A stretch of 35,541 nt of DNA from a virus, in the IMG/VR virus record IMGVR_UViG_3300022413_000027, positions 1-35,541 of that record, one strand, 5' to 3'. A program made the position numbers and the translations under genes. This document shows, piece by piece, positions 6,193 to 13,646 of the stretch. Under the pieces are notes generated by a model. The model made no database searches and was not told where the DNA came from. It worked only from the letters and a program-made list of their open reading frames with translations. Position 1 is the first letter of the stretch. Each line of letters opens with the position of its first letter.

Positions 6193-7113
6193 ATGGCAAG
6201 TCTTGTCGATCAAGCGAAACTCGACGCGAGCCAGATCGGTTTTCAAACCCGATTCAACATGGCTTTGCAGGCGGTAGACGATCCCGCACGGCAACTCGCG
6301 ATGGAAATCCCATCGTCCAGCGCAGTCGAAAACCATAACTGGCTGGGTGCAGTACCTCAGCTCTCAGAATGGCTCGACCAACGGAAGATCGATTCGTTGC
6401 GGGCTGAGAGCTACACGCTCGCCAACAAAAACTGGTCGAGCGGGATCCAAGTCGACATGAACGACATCGCCGACGATCGGCTCGGCATCGTGATGCCGCG
6501 TATCGATCAGCTCGGGGTCAAAGCGGCGCTGCATTACGGCGACCTGCTTGTGCAGGCGTTGATTGCCGGATTCACGCTGGGCGGGACGTTTGGCAACGCC
6601 TATGACGGCCTGGCGTTCTTTTCGGCAACGCATCAAGATGGCGACGGTCCGACGCAGTCCAACACGTCGTCGAACGCGCTCACGCAGGCGAACTATTTCA
6701 CCGCGCGCGAGGCCATGTGGTCGCTGACCGACGAGCGTAGCGACCCACTGGGCATCGTTCCCAACACGCTCGTCGTTGGCCCGTCGCTCGAAGAGATCGC
6801 GCTGCAAATTACGCAAGCCGAACTCATTCCAAACGGCGCCGGCACCGCATCGCAAACCAACGTTGCCCGCGGCACCGCGCGAGTGGTGATCTCTCCGCGC
6901 CTCGTTGGCGCTGCCGCGAGTCACTGGTTTCTGGCGGATCTGAGCCAACCAGTTCGGCCGCTGATGCTGCAGATCCGTGAACCGATCTCGAGCTCGTTTC
7001 TGGGCGAGTCCAGCGAACAAGCGTTCATGAACCGTACAATGGTGTTCGGCGCGCAGGCGCGTCATGCTGTCGGCTTTGGCCTTTGGCAGCACATCTACGG
7101 CTCCAACGCGTAG
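6193..7113 (+). CDS. major capsid protein (Mu gpT-like)
   Basis: A 306-residue protein with the gpT pattern: WLGAVPQLSEWLDQRKI near 51-67, followed by SYTLANKNWSSGIQVDMNDIADDRLGIV. In gpT homologues a conserved W-G-x-x-x-x-L-x-E-W is followed by strands and an acidic D-D-x-x-G-I. An extended loop rich in Ser, Thr and Asn (about 150-175) and a C-terminal region with PLMLQIREP complete the HK97-type capsid subunit. The expected product is the icosahedral shell. An AAAGGG ribosome site precedes the ATG. A strong hairpin follows the gene. Confidence 0.88.
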   Translation: MASLVDQAKLDASQIGFQTRFNMALQAVDDPARQLAMEIPSSSAVENHNWLGAVPQLSEWLDQRKIDSLRAESYTLANKNWSSGIQVDMNDIADDRLGIVMPRIDQLGVKAALHYGDLLVQALIAGFTLGGTFGNAYDGLAFFSATHQDGDGPTQSNTSSNALTQANYFTAREAMWSLTDERSDPLGIVPNTLVVGPSLEEIALQITQAELIPNGAGTASQTNVARGTARVVISPRLVGAAASHWFLADLSQPVRPLMLQIREPISSSFLGESSEQAFMNRTMVFGAQARHAVGFGLWQHIYGSNA

Positions 7114-7127
7114 GTTGTCTGAGTTGC

Positions 7128-7159
7128 GGGGGCGCCGCCATCACGTCGGTGGCGCCCCC
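7128..7159 (+). terminator. strong stem-loop after the major capsid gene
   Basis: GGGGGCGCCGCC (7128-7139) pairs with GGTGGCGCCCCC (7148-7159): 12 base pairs with one G-U, closing an 8-nt loop. No run of U follows, so it is not a standard intrinsic terminator. Its position just after the capsid stop suggests a partial terminator or an mRNA 3'-end stabiliser that sets capsid expression above that of the downstream connector genes. Confidence 0.6.
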
Positions 7160-7181
7160 GGGCTCCTGGGAAGGGTTCAAA

Positions 7182-7454
7182 ATGAAGATCACGGCTCACA
7201 TGAAATCCGGCACTGCGTTTCAGCATGGCCAGGCCAGCACACCGCACCATGCGGTTGTTATCCCCGGCCAGCCGGGTGAGTTAGATCTTCACCAATGGCA
7301 GATCGACATCTTGGTCGGCGACGCGCGCGTACAGGTTGGTGCTGTCGCCGAACCCCAACCGGCCCCCAAACCGCCCGCCGTAGTTGCCTCGGGCGAGATT
7401 GAGTCAGCCCCCAAGCGCAAGCGGGGGCGTCCCCGAAAGCGAAAGGTTGAGTAA
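7182..7454 (+). CDS. small head-region protein with C-terminal AT-hook-like motif
   Basis: A 90-residue protein. I chose ATG 7182 because GGGAAGGG lies just upstream; the frame is open further left but would run through the hairpin and into the capsid gene. Residues 1-54 form a small predicted beta domain (FQHGQASTPHHAVVIPGQPGE, then WQIDILVGDARVQVG), possibly a neck or head-completion fold. A Pro/Ala linker leads to the highly basic end PKRKRGRPRKRK, whose GRP core flanked by Arg/Lys is the AT-hook pattern for minor-groove DNA binding. I do not recognise the family. In Mu this place is held by gp35, but I cannot show homology. DNA contact inside the head is an inference. Confidence 0.6.
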   Translation: MKITAHMKSGTAFQHGQASTPHHAVVIPGQPGELDLHQWQIDILVGDARVQVGAVAEPQPAPKPPAVVASGEIESAPKRKRGRPRKRKVE

Positions 7455-7900
7455 TGGCCACCCCCGTCTACGCGGTACGCGCCGACGTTGTTAACGCGGC
7501 CGGCGGCGAAGCGCGCCTGCTACAGATCGCCGACTGGGATGGGGATGGAGTAGAAGACACCGGCCTTGTTGATGGCGTTTTGTGCGAGATGGAAGGCTTC
7601 GTGAACTCGTTCGTTCGCAAGGTGTTTGACGTTCCGTTGCAGGCGCCGATCCCACAAACCATCGTAACGATCACGGCAACGCTCACTGTTCACGAGCTCA
7701 AAGCGCGACGCGACGCGACCACCGAGATCGACGACGTGCATCAAGAGCAACGGATTAAGTGGCTTGAGAACCTAGCCGCGGGCCGCGTTGATATCGGCGT
7801 GAGTCCACCGCCAACAGCGAGTTCGCAAAACAGCACAAGGGCGCTGGACCGTCCCAGCACCAAAGCGGTCTCGCGGGACAACCTTAAGGGATTCGCGTAG
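7454..7900 (+). CDS. head-tail connector protein (Mu gp36-like, DUF1320)
   Basis: A 148-residue protein. The N-terminal pattern YAVRADVVNAAGGEARLLQIADWDGDG, then a long helical stretch with DGVLCEMEGFVNSFVRKVFDVPL and a segment LTVHELKARRD, fits the DUF1320/gp36 family. These are neck proteins that sit between portal and tail; gp6-type adaptors share this helical design. A Ser/Pro-rich tail follows. TAATG coupling joins it to the preceding gene, and its stop TAG overlaps the GTG start of the next. Confidence 0.78.
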   Translation: MATPVYAVRADVVNAAGGEARLLQIADWDGDGVEDTGLVDGVLCEMEGFVNSFVRKVFDVPLQAPIPQTIVTITATLTVHELKARRDATTEIDDVHQEQRIKWLENLAAGRVDIGVSPPPTASSQNSTRALDRPSTKAVSRDNLKGFA

Positions 7901-8418
7901 TGGCCCTCGGCGTTGACGTCGACTTGCGAGATCTTGACAAGGCGTTCAAGAGGTTGGAGCGACGCGGGGCCGACCTTCGCGAGATTTGGCGACAGGTTAA
8001 ACGTCCGTTTCGCCAAGCACAGATCAAGCACATCCGCGATCAGCGCGACGACAAGGGATCCAAGTTTCGTACGCTATCCCTACAGACGAGACTCAAGCGG
8101 ATCGGATCAAGCGGCCGCGGCAAAAGCTTTACGAAACGCGGCAAGCTGCGCAAGCCAGTTCGTCGGCGCCTTAACAAGGTGCTTTCGGCGAAGCTCTTAT
8201 CCAAGGTCAAGTTTGAAGTGACCCCGCTGTCGCTGTCCATTGAGAGCAACATCGTAGGCAAGAGCGGCAAGAAGTGGCCAGGGGTTCACCAGCACGGCGG
8301 GCGTGCGGGGCGCAGGGCGCGCATCCCCAAGCGCACGTTTATGTACGTCGACGACGAGTTGCTAGCGCGGATCGTTCGCGATATCCAATCGGCGCTGACT
8401 AGGGCGTGGAAGAGATGA
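7900..8418 (+). CDS. virion morphogenesis protein (Mu gpG / P2 gpS-type)
   Basis: A 172-residue, strongly basic protein starting at GTG. The C-terminal half has the HQHGG-like segment GVHQHGGRAGRRARIPKRTFMYVDDE. This fits phage virion morphogenesis proteins (P2 gpS, Mu gpG, tail-completion type), in which an HxxG loop is followed by hPxRxFhxhxxxD. The N-terminus (LRDLDKAFKRLERRGADLREIWRQV) is the usual amphipathic helix. The role is probably in tail completion or joining head to tail. It overlaps the next gene. Confidence 0.8.
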   Translation: MALGVDVDLRDLDKAFKRLERRGADLREIWRQVKRPFRQAQIKHIRDQRDDKGSKFRTLSLQTRLKRIGSSGRGKSFTKRGKLRKPVRRRLNKVLSAKLLSKVKFEVTPLSLSIESNIVGKSGKKWPGVHQHGGRAGRRARIPKRTFMYVDDELLARIVRDIQSALTRAWKR

Positions 8419-9053
8419 GTCTCGCGGTACGACAGATGATCGAAGATGCGATGATTGTCGGGATTGGCCAAGCGCTCGAATCTCGCCTGAACCCCTCGTC
8501 GGGCTACCTGCGTTTGGTCGGCCCCTACAACGGCGAGATTGACGAATCCGACGGGCAGCAGGATTTCATCCGGTTAATCAAGGGCCGCATGCCATGTTGT
8601 TTGGTGACCGCGACATCGGCCATCTACAACGGCGAATCAGTTGCACGGACGCGTTTCGCCAAGCTCACCAGCTTTGAAATCTACATCGCGTCGAACCACA
8701 TGCGCACCCGCGAAGACCGGCTGCGCAAAGACATCACGGCACAAAGCACGGACGCCAACGCCGATCCGGGCATCTATCGCATCGCCGAAGATGTTCAGCA
8801 AGTCGTGTCGGGCAACGACTTCGGGCTGGCAGGCGTGGGCTACTTTCAACCGCTGCGGGAAGACGTTCTACTTCAAGAGCGCGGGTTCACGGTTTGGCGG
8901 CTGAGCTACCAAACAATGCTCGACGCGCACGTGTTGCCACGCGACCACGGCGATCAGGCCCTACTTTCATACTTACTCGACGGAAACGTGGACCCGATTG
9001 ACGCCAATGATGCACCTAACCCAATGGTCGAGGCCGAAGGCGATTTGAGCTAA
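8415..9053 (+). CDS. tail terminator-like protein (Mu gp37-like, DUF1834)
   Basis: A 212-residue protein in the gp37 position just before the sheath. I prefer ATG 8415, which overlaps the upstream stop as ATGA; GTG 8406 gives three more residues. Features consistent with DUF1834 are an N-terminal helix (VRQMIEDAMIVGI), a strand-rich centre (MPCCLVTATSAIYNG, then FEIYIASNHMRTRE) and a late segment VLLQERGFTVWRLSYQTMLDAHV, which resembles the final strands of tail-terminator folds. It is expected to cap the tail tube. It is followed without a gap by a small gp38-like gene. Confidence 0.7.
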   Translation: MSLAVRQMIEDAMIVGIGQALESRLNPSSGYLRLVGPYNGEIDESDGQQDFIRLIKGRMPCCLVTATSAIYNGESVARTRFAKLTSFEIYIASNHMRTREDRLRKDITAQSTDANADPGIYRIAEDVQQVVSGNDFGLAGVGYFQPLREDVLLQERGFTVWRLSYQTMLDAHVLPRDHGDQALLSYLLDGNVDPIDANDAPNPMVEAEGDLS

Positions 9054-9286
9054 TGGCGACGATTAAGGTCAAAGCAAAGCCCGGGCTCACGGTGTTTTTC
9101 CCGCGCCGCATTAAGGCCGGCCCGGGCGCCGTCTGTTATCAGCTCACTGCCGACGAGGTTATCGAGGTTAACGGCGATGAAGCCTTTGTGATCAAACGCC
9201 TCCGCGCTGGCGACCTTGAGATCGTGCGAGCAGCGCCCATCCGAAAGCGACAAAAGAAAGCTGAATCCGTCGAGGTAAAAGAATGA
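9053..9286 (+). CDS. small gp38-like protein (DUF2635-type)
   Basis: A 77-residue protein between the tail terminator and the sheath, the place of Mu gp38. It starts with IKVKAKPGLTVFFPRRIKAGPGAV and ends with a short R-AGD-LEIV element and a basic tail. In DUF2635 proteins the pattern is a V-K-P-x-x-G-L-x-V-x-x-P start and a late R-x-x-x-x-G-D-V/L. The similarity is short, so the assignment rests partly on position. The function in the family is not established. The stop overlaps the sheath start (ATGA). Confidence 0.6.
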   Translation: MATIKVKAKPGLTVFFPRRIKAGPGAVCYQLTADEVIEVNGDEAFVIKRLRAGDLEIVRAAPIRKRQKKAESVEVKE

Positions 9287-10707
9287 CGATTAATCACAAC
9301 GTTCCTTCGACGACTCGAAAACCGGGCGTCTATCATGAGTTCGATCTCACCTCTAGCGCGCAATCGCTAGTGCCGCTCACCAATCGCGTTTTGCTGATCG
9401 GGGTGCAGGGGTCGACGGCGACGGCGACGGCCGACGAAGTCAGTCAGGTGTTCGACGAGCTCACCGCCGATGCGGCTTACGAGGCGGGTAGCGAGGTTGC
9501 GCTCATGATTCGTAAGGCGTTGGAGACGGGCCGCGCGCTTGGCGTGCAACCTGAAATCTACGCAGCGGGAATCGCCGACCCCGGCGGCACCGCGGCGACG
9601 TACACAATCACCGTATCAGCCGGTACGGCCGTCGCTGGCGATATCGTTTTCCGAATCGGCGAGGTAGCATTCCGCGCTGGCGTTTCAACCGGTGACGATG
9701 AAAATGCTGTGGCGACGGCGATCGCCAACGCAGTCGACGGCAAGCTCGCGCAGATTCCGGTTACACAGGGTACCGTCGCGAACGTCGTAACTTTGACCCT
9801 CAACTACACCGGGGAAAACGGCAACGATCTTATCGTGCAGATCGACGACGTTGGCCTGACTGGGATGACAGTTGTCGCGGCCGCCGGTGTGGCTGGCGCC
9901 GGAGTTTCGACGCCCACCACCGCATTGGCCAATGCACTCGTTGGAGATTTCGAGAGTGTCGCCATCAGCAACCGCAAGTCGGCCGACGTCACGCTGTTGC
10001 AGACACATCTGACAGCGGCGTGGGCGGCATCTGCCAAGCGTTGGCGATTTGGGTTTATCGGCTCCAACGACACGCTTTCGACCGAAACGACGCTGGCCGG
10101 TACCGCCAACGATGAGCGCATCTGCGTGACTACGTACGAACAATCGCCGTCGATGCCGATGCAAATTGCCGCATGCATGGCGGTGACCGTTTCGGCGCGC
10201 GAGCTGCCCAACTTCAACTGGGATGGCCAGGAGGTTCCGCTCGCACTACCGCCTGATGCCAGCGCCTACACTGATACCGAAATCGAAACGGCCATCGCCG
10301 CCGGCGCAACGCCGCTGTCACCGAACAATGCCCGCACTGCCACCGAGGTTGTTCGGCTGCTCACAACGAAAACCCTCGAGGGCGGCAACCCGTTTGAGAA
10401 CGTGCGCGACCTGGCCATCATGCGCGGCCTGGTTTTCACCACGCGTCAGATTGACGTGCAACTCACGCAGCAGTTCAAGGGTGTCAACAAGTCAGCCCAG
10501 GTTCTCAAGCGGATCCGGTCGGTAACCTTTGGCGTTCTCAAGTCGCTTGAAGCCATTGGCGTGACCCAAAACGTCGATTCATTGTTCCCGCAGCTCGTTG
10601 TTGAGCAAGATCCTTTCGTCGCCACTCGGGCCGTGATCAACGTTCCTGAGAGCATCATCCCGAACCTTCACCAGATCGTGACAAAGCACGTTCTATTCGT
10701 GCAATAG
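9283..10707 (+). CDS. tail sheath protein (Mu gpL-like)
   Basis: A 474-residue contractile sheath subunit. The N-terminal KPGVYHEFDLTSSAQSLVPL, followed by NRVLLIGVQ, is the typical sheath opening. Residues about 110-205 form an inserted beta domain (VFRIGEVAFRAG, then VTLTLNYTGENGNDLIVQI), as I recall for gpL-type sheaths. The C-terminal domain contains NPFENVRDLAIMRGLVFTTRQI and the final EDxxV-like segment VINVPESIIPNLHQIVTKHVL, which in sheaths polymerises around the tube. It shows that the virion has a contractile tail. The tube gene follows after 11 bp. Confidence 0.92.
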   Translation: MTINHNVPSTTRKPGVYHEFDLTSSAQSLVPLTNRVLLIGVQGSTATATADEVSQVFDELTADAAYEAGSEVALMIRKALETGRALGVQPEIYAAGIADPGGTAATYTITVSAGTAVAGDIVFRIGEVAFRAGVSTGDDENAVATAIANAVDGKLAQIPVTQGTVANVVTLTLNYTGENGNDLIVQIDDVGLTGMTVVAAAGVAGAGVSTPTTALANALVGDFESVAISNRKSADVTLLQTHLTAAWAASAKRWRFGFIGSNDTLSTETTLAGTANDERICVTTYEQSPSMPMQIAACMAVTVSARELPNFNWDGQEVPLALPPDASAYTDTEIETAIAAGATPLSPNNARTATEVVRLLTTKTLEGGNPFENVRDLAIMRGLVFTTRQIDVQLTQQFKGVNKSAQVLKRIRSVTFGVLKSLEAIGVTQNVDSLFPQLVVEQDPFVATRAVINVPESIIPNLHQIVTKHVLFVQ

Positions 10708-10718
10708 GGGGCTAGACG

Positions 10719-11126
10719 ATGGCTCGTGCCGTACAAGACATTTTGGTACTCGAGTACAACGGCCCGCAAGGGAACGTGGAGCTCGAGACAGTAGAGAGTT
10801 CGACGCTCAATCGGTCCAAGTCGCGAACTCGTATCAAAACAATGAATCGCGGACGTCAAGCGATCGCGTTTCAGTCTGGCGTCGAAGAAGTCTCGATGAC
10901 GCTTACCGTTGTCCCGGAACTCCAAAACCCCGAAGTCGATTGGGTGTTGGCGTGGAAAAACGACGAGCTATTTGAACTCGTCGGCGAAAAGGGAATCGAC
11001 GGGAAACGCGAGCTTATTCAGGATTGCATCGTTTCCGACGTCAACGACACGCACAACGAAAACGGCGAAGCCAGGCAGGAAGTCTCTGTTGAAGGCCTCG
11101 TGAGCCTGGATGAGCCTTCGAGCTAG
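10719..11126 (+). CDS. tail tube protein
   Basis: A 135-residue protein directly after the sheath gene, where contractile phages encode the inner tube. Its strands (ILVLEYNG, then VELETVESSTLN, QAIAFQSGVEEVSMTLTVVPEL) and the late DCIVSDVNDTHNENGEARQEVSVEGLV suit a tube-type beta-sandwich, in which a long beta-hairpin forms the lumen wall. I recognise the general pattern but not a close named family; it is not an obvious match to Mu gpM. The assignment is supported mainly by position and size. Confidence 0.72.
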   Translation: MARAVQDILVLEYNGPQGNVELETVESSTLNRSKSRTRIKTMNRGRQAIAFQSGVEEVSMTLTVVPELQNPEVDWVLAWKNDELFELVGEKGIDGKRELIQDCIVSDVNDTHNENGEARQEVSVEGLVSLDEPSS

Positions 11127-11132
11127 TCGTGT

Positions 11133-11678
11133 ATGGCTACGCAACCCACGCTAAAGGCAGTTCAAGCGCTCTCGCCCGGCATGGAAATGCTAGGGCGTTT
11201 GCGCAAGGGAACTCAGAACGAGTCGATCATCACGTGGCCGGGCACCGAAGCTCAGCTGGTGATGGTCCCGCTCAATTGCGACGAGTTGCAGGATGCGTAC
11301 GCCGAGGCCAACGAGCGGTTCAAACAGCTCGGGTTGGAGATCACGCTGTACACGGCCGACGACTTCTACAGCGAGCTGGCCATGCAGATTCTCGTGCGTG
11401 CGATGCGTTGCATCGAAGACGAAACGAGAAAGTCCCGACTGTTTGCCAGCGGCGACGAGTTGCGCGGCGCCATCACACCAGACGAGCGAACAGCGCTGAA
11501 CACCGCGTACATCGATCTGAACGACAGGTGCAATCCCGATCCGCAAAAAATGTCCGACGAGTTGTTCAGGCAGATCGACGAAGCCGTAAAAAAAAAGGAC
11601 GCGATCCAACTGAGCAGTTTCGGCTCGAGCACGCTCGCGATCTACATGCTTGGTATGGACAACATGCCGCTGAGCTGA
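11133..11678 (+). CDS. tail assembly chaperone, short form
   Basis: A 181-residue, mainly helical, acidic protein between the tube and tape-measure genes, the place of the tail assembly chaperone in nearly all long-tailed phages. It reads NESIITWPGTEAQLVMVPLNCDELQDAYAEANERFKQLG, then a helical region with AMQILVRAMRCIEDE. Its 0-frame end (26 codons after the slippery run at 11588-11597) is the short product. The chaperone is thought to coat the tape measure before the tube polymerises. Confidence 0.75.
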   Translation: MATQPTLKAVQALSPGMEMLGRLRKGTQNESIITWPGTEAQLVMVPLNCDELQDAYAEANERFKQLGLEITLYTADDFYSELAMQILVRAMRCIEDETRKSRLFASGDELRGAITPDERTALNTAYIDLNDRCNPDPQKMSDELFRQIDEAVKKKDAIQLSSFGSSTLAIYMLGMDNMPLS

Positions 11679-11863
11679 CGTACTGGCAGCTCCGTTTCTA
11701 CTACCTCCGACTTCAAGAGGTTCGACGCCAGGCCGAGGCCGAGCAGCGTCGCGTTGACGCCAAGGAGCGTCGCCACGGAGGCAAGCCCCAAATCAGTCAA
11801 ACGTTCCGTTGCGTGACCCGAGCGCAGCGCGAGCAAATGCGAAAGGCGCACCAACGTGGCTAG
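11133..11863 (+). CDS. tail assembly chaperone, long form made by -1 ribosomal frameshift
   Basis: The -1 frame is open from upstream of the slippery site through to the stop at 11861-11863. Slippage on A-AAA-AAG at 11591-11597 would fuse residues 1-155 of the short form to 88 residues of the -1 frame, giving about 243 residues. The added part contains LTYWQLRFYYLRLQEVRRQAEAEQRRVDAKERR, a helical charged sequence fitting a chaperone that contacts the tape measure. The long-form stop overlaps the tape-measure start by 8 bp. Lambda G/GT and P2 E/E' are the models. Efficiency cannot be judged from sequence. Confidence 0.75.
11591..11597 (+). promoter_or_regulatory. programmed -1 frameshift slippery heptamer A-AAA-AAG
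   Basis: A run of nine A (11588-11596) followed by GG is read in the 0 frame as GTA AAA AAA AAG GAC. The heptamer A AAA AAG is in the right phase for tandem -1 slippage and is the same heptamer used in E. coli dnaX. Slippage leads into the only other long frame, which reaches the tape-measure gene. A purine-rich site 5' of the run may stimulate it; I did not find a clear downstream pseudoknot. Confidence 0.75.
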
Positions 11864-13646
11864 CCCCGAAGCAAAGGCAATGGTGCGCGCGGACAACCGC
11901 AAGCTACGTAGCGATCTCGCCAAAACCAAGGGGATGTTTCGCAAGACATTCGGCGGGCTAAAGCGCGGCTTCTCCGCGGCACTGTCGCCGGTAGGGATCG
12001 GCGCTGGGGCTGTCGGCTTTGCACTCCTTGGCAAAGAGGTGCTGGCATTCGAAGACACGCTCGACCGCACGGCGCGGCAGGCCGGCATGACTGGTCAAGC
12101 CACCGCGCGAATGCGAGCGCAAATTATTGAGCTGTCAAAGGCAAGTGGCATCTCACGCAATGAGGTGCTTGCGGCCGCCAATGAGATTGTGAATCTCGAG
12201 GGCGCCGCCGGTCTAACGGACGCCAAGCTGAAGACGCTGGTAAAGGCGAACGAGGCGACAGGTTCATCGATGAAAGAGCTCGCGTCGCTAACGTTCGGCC
12301 TCGGCAACGCGTTTGGGATCGTAGAGAACGCAGACCTTGAAAAGGCGTTTAGCGGAGTGATCGAGGCCGGCAAGCGCGGGTCAGTGCCACTCAATCAGAT
12401 GGCGCTGATCCTGCGCGGCCTAGCGCCTCAGTTTGCCAAGTTCTCAAGCACGGGATCCGAGGGCGCGGCCGAACTGGCGGCGACACTGCAAATAGCAGCG
12501 CGCGGATTCGGAACGGCGCAAGAGGCCGGAACAGGCGTACAGGCGCTACTGGTGGCGCTCACGAAGAACGCCGGCAAGCTGAAGAAGTTTGGCGTCAACA
12601 TTTTCGACTCAAAAGGTAAAGAGCGCGGCCTGAAAGACATCCTTACTCAGTTTGACAAGAGCAAGCTGATCAAGGATCCGACGAAGCTGCAAAAGGCGCT
12701 CGGCCGGAACGAAGCAGTCAAGGCCCTTCAGGTTTTACGGAAGTTCCGACCACAGCTAGACAAGATCACCGACGGCGCCAAGGCGTCCGACGCACTCCAA
12801 ACGGATTCGGCTGATCGACGTGCGTCGCAGGCGGCGAAGATGAAGATCGCCATGAACAACTTGAAGGAGTCGATCCTGAAAGTGTTCACGCCGGCGCGAC
12901 TAGAGATGTTTGCGCGCGCCATGGAAAAGGTCGCCGATGTTGCCGAGTTCCTAGTCGACAACATCAAGCTTGTCGCGGTCGTCATTGGCGGCATCAAGCT
13001 TACCGGCCTTATTGGCGGCATGGCAGCGATGGCCACAAGCTCCGGAGCTATCGCAGGCAACATGGCCAAGACGCGGCTCGGGATCGCCGCTGCGGCGACG
13101 GCTGGGTTTGCGCTCGGCACCGCGCTCGATCGGGCGTTCGGGCTCAGCACGAAACTGGCGAATCTGGCTGACCCGAACAAAAAGTCGACGACCAAAGCGA
13201 AGATTGACACCGGGTTCATTCGAGATCGCGCCAACGAGCTTGCTCAGGCCAGTGGCCTAGGCGCCACGCGCGCGAAGTTCGGCGCGGCCCAGACCATTTC
13301 CGGGCCCAAGGCAGAGGCCCTCGGCTCCAGCGCGCGGGCGCTGCAACGTCAGGCCAGTGAGCGCGGAATCCGGGGGCCCGGGGGCCGTTTTAACAGAAAC
13401 CTGGCGCTCAAACAGCTTTCAGGCCTTGACCCAACGAAGAGTGCGATCAATCGCAAGATTGCTGAGAGCGAGTTCGGCGACGTGGTCGACAACATGAAGA
13501 AAGCCCTTGAGTCAACTGAGGTGTTTGCCAAGGCCACCAAGGAGTTCCAAAGCAAGGGGATCAAGTTTGACGTGACCGTTGACTCCGAGGGCATCTTGAA
13601 AGCGGTGCGAACCGACGAGAAAGCACGAAGGGCTCCCCCACCGTAA
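11856..13646 (+). CDS. tail tape measure protein
   Basis: A 596-residue protein starting at GTG inside the end of the long chaperone. The N-terminal half (about 60-330) has the TP901-type tape-measure core: FEDTLDRTARQAGMTGQATARMRAQIIELSKASGISRNEVL, then later GVNIFDSKGKERGLKDILTQF, which resembles the family's G-hxhxDxxGxhxxhxxxhxxh motif. Hydrophobic segments lie near 45-60 (VGIGAGAVGFALLG) and 366-395 (LVAVVIGGIKLTGLIGGMAAMA) and may insert in the host inner membrane during DNA ejection. The C-terminal part is basic and disordered. At about 600 residues it predicts a fairly short tail. A lysozyme domain is not visible. Confidence 0.88.
   Translation: MASPEAKAMVRADNRKLRSDLAKTKGMFRKTFGGLKRGFSAALSPVGIGAGAVGFALLGKEVLAFEDTLDRTARQAGMTGQATARMRAQIIELSKASGISRNEVLAAANEIVNLEGAAGLTDAKLKTLVKANEATGSSMKELASLTFGLGNAFGIVENADLEKAFSGVIEAGKRGSVPLNQMALILRGLAPQFAKFSSTGSEGAAELAATLQIAARGFGTAQEAGTGVQALLVALTKNAGKLKKFGVNIFDSKGKERGLKDILTQFDKSKLIKDPTKLQKALGRNEAVKALQVLRKFRPQLDKITDGAKASDALQTDSADRRASQAAKMKIAMNNLKESILKVFTPARLEMFARAMEKVADVAEFLVDNIKLVAVVIGGIKLTGLIGGMAAMATSSGAIAGNMAKTRLGIAAAATAGFALGTALDRAFGLSTKLANLADPNKKSTTKAKIDTGFIRDRANELAQASGLGATRAKFGAAQTISGPKAEALGSSARALQRQASERGIRGPGGRFNRNLALKQLSGLDPTKSAINRKIAESEFGDVVDNMKKALESTEVFAKATKEFQSKGIKFDVTVDSEGILKAVRTDEKARRAPPP

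Noticed and set aside
6364-7092. 242-codon minus-strand frame opposite the capsid gene
   Set aside because: It is an Arg-rich shadow caused by GC-rich codon bias; the plus strand is clearly the major capsid protein.
11129-11590. Independent start of the -1 frame at GTG 11129
   Set aside because: The part before the slippery site is Arg/His-rich and not protein-like; only the part after it is used, by frameshifting.
12728-13234. 168-codon minus-strand frame opposite the tape measure
   Set aside because: Ser/Ala-rich mirror of the tape-measure helices; no family pattern.
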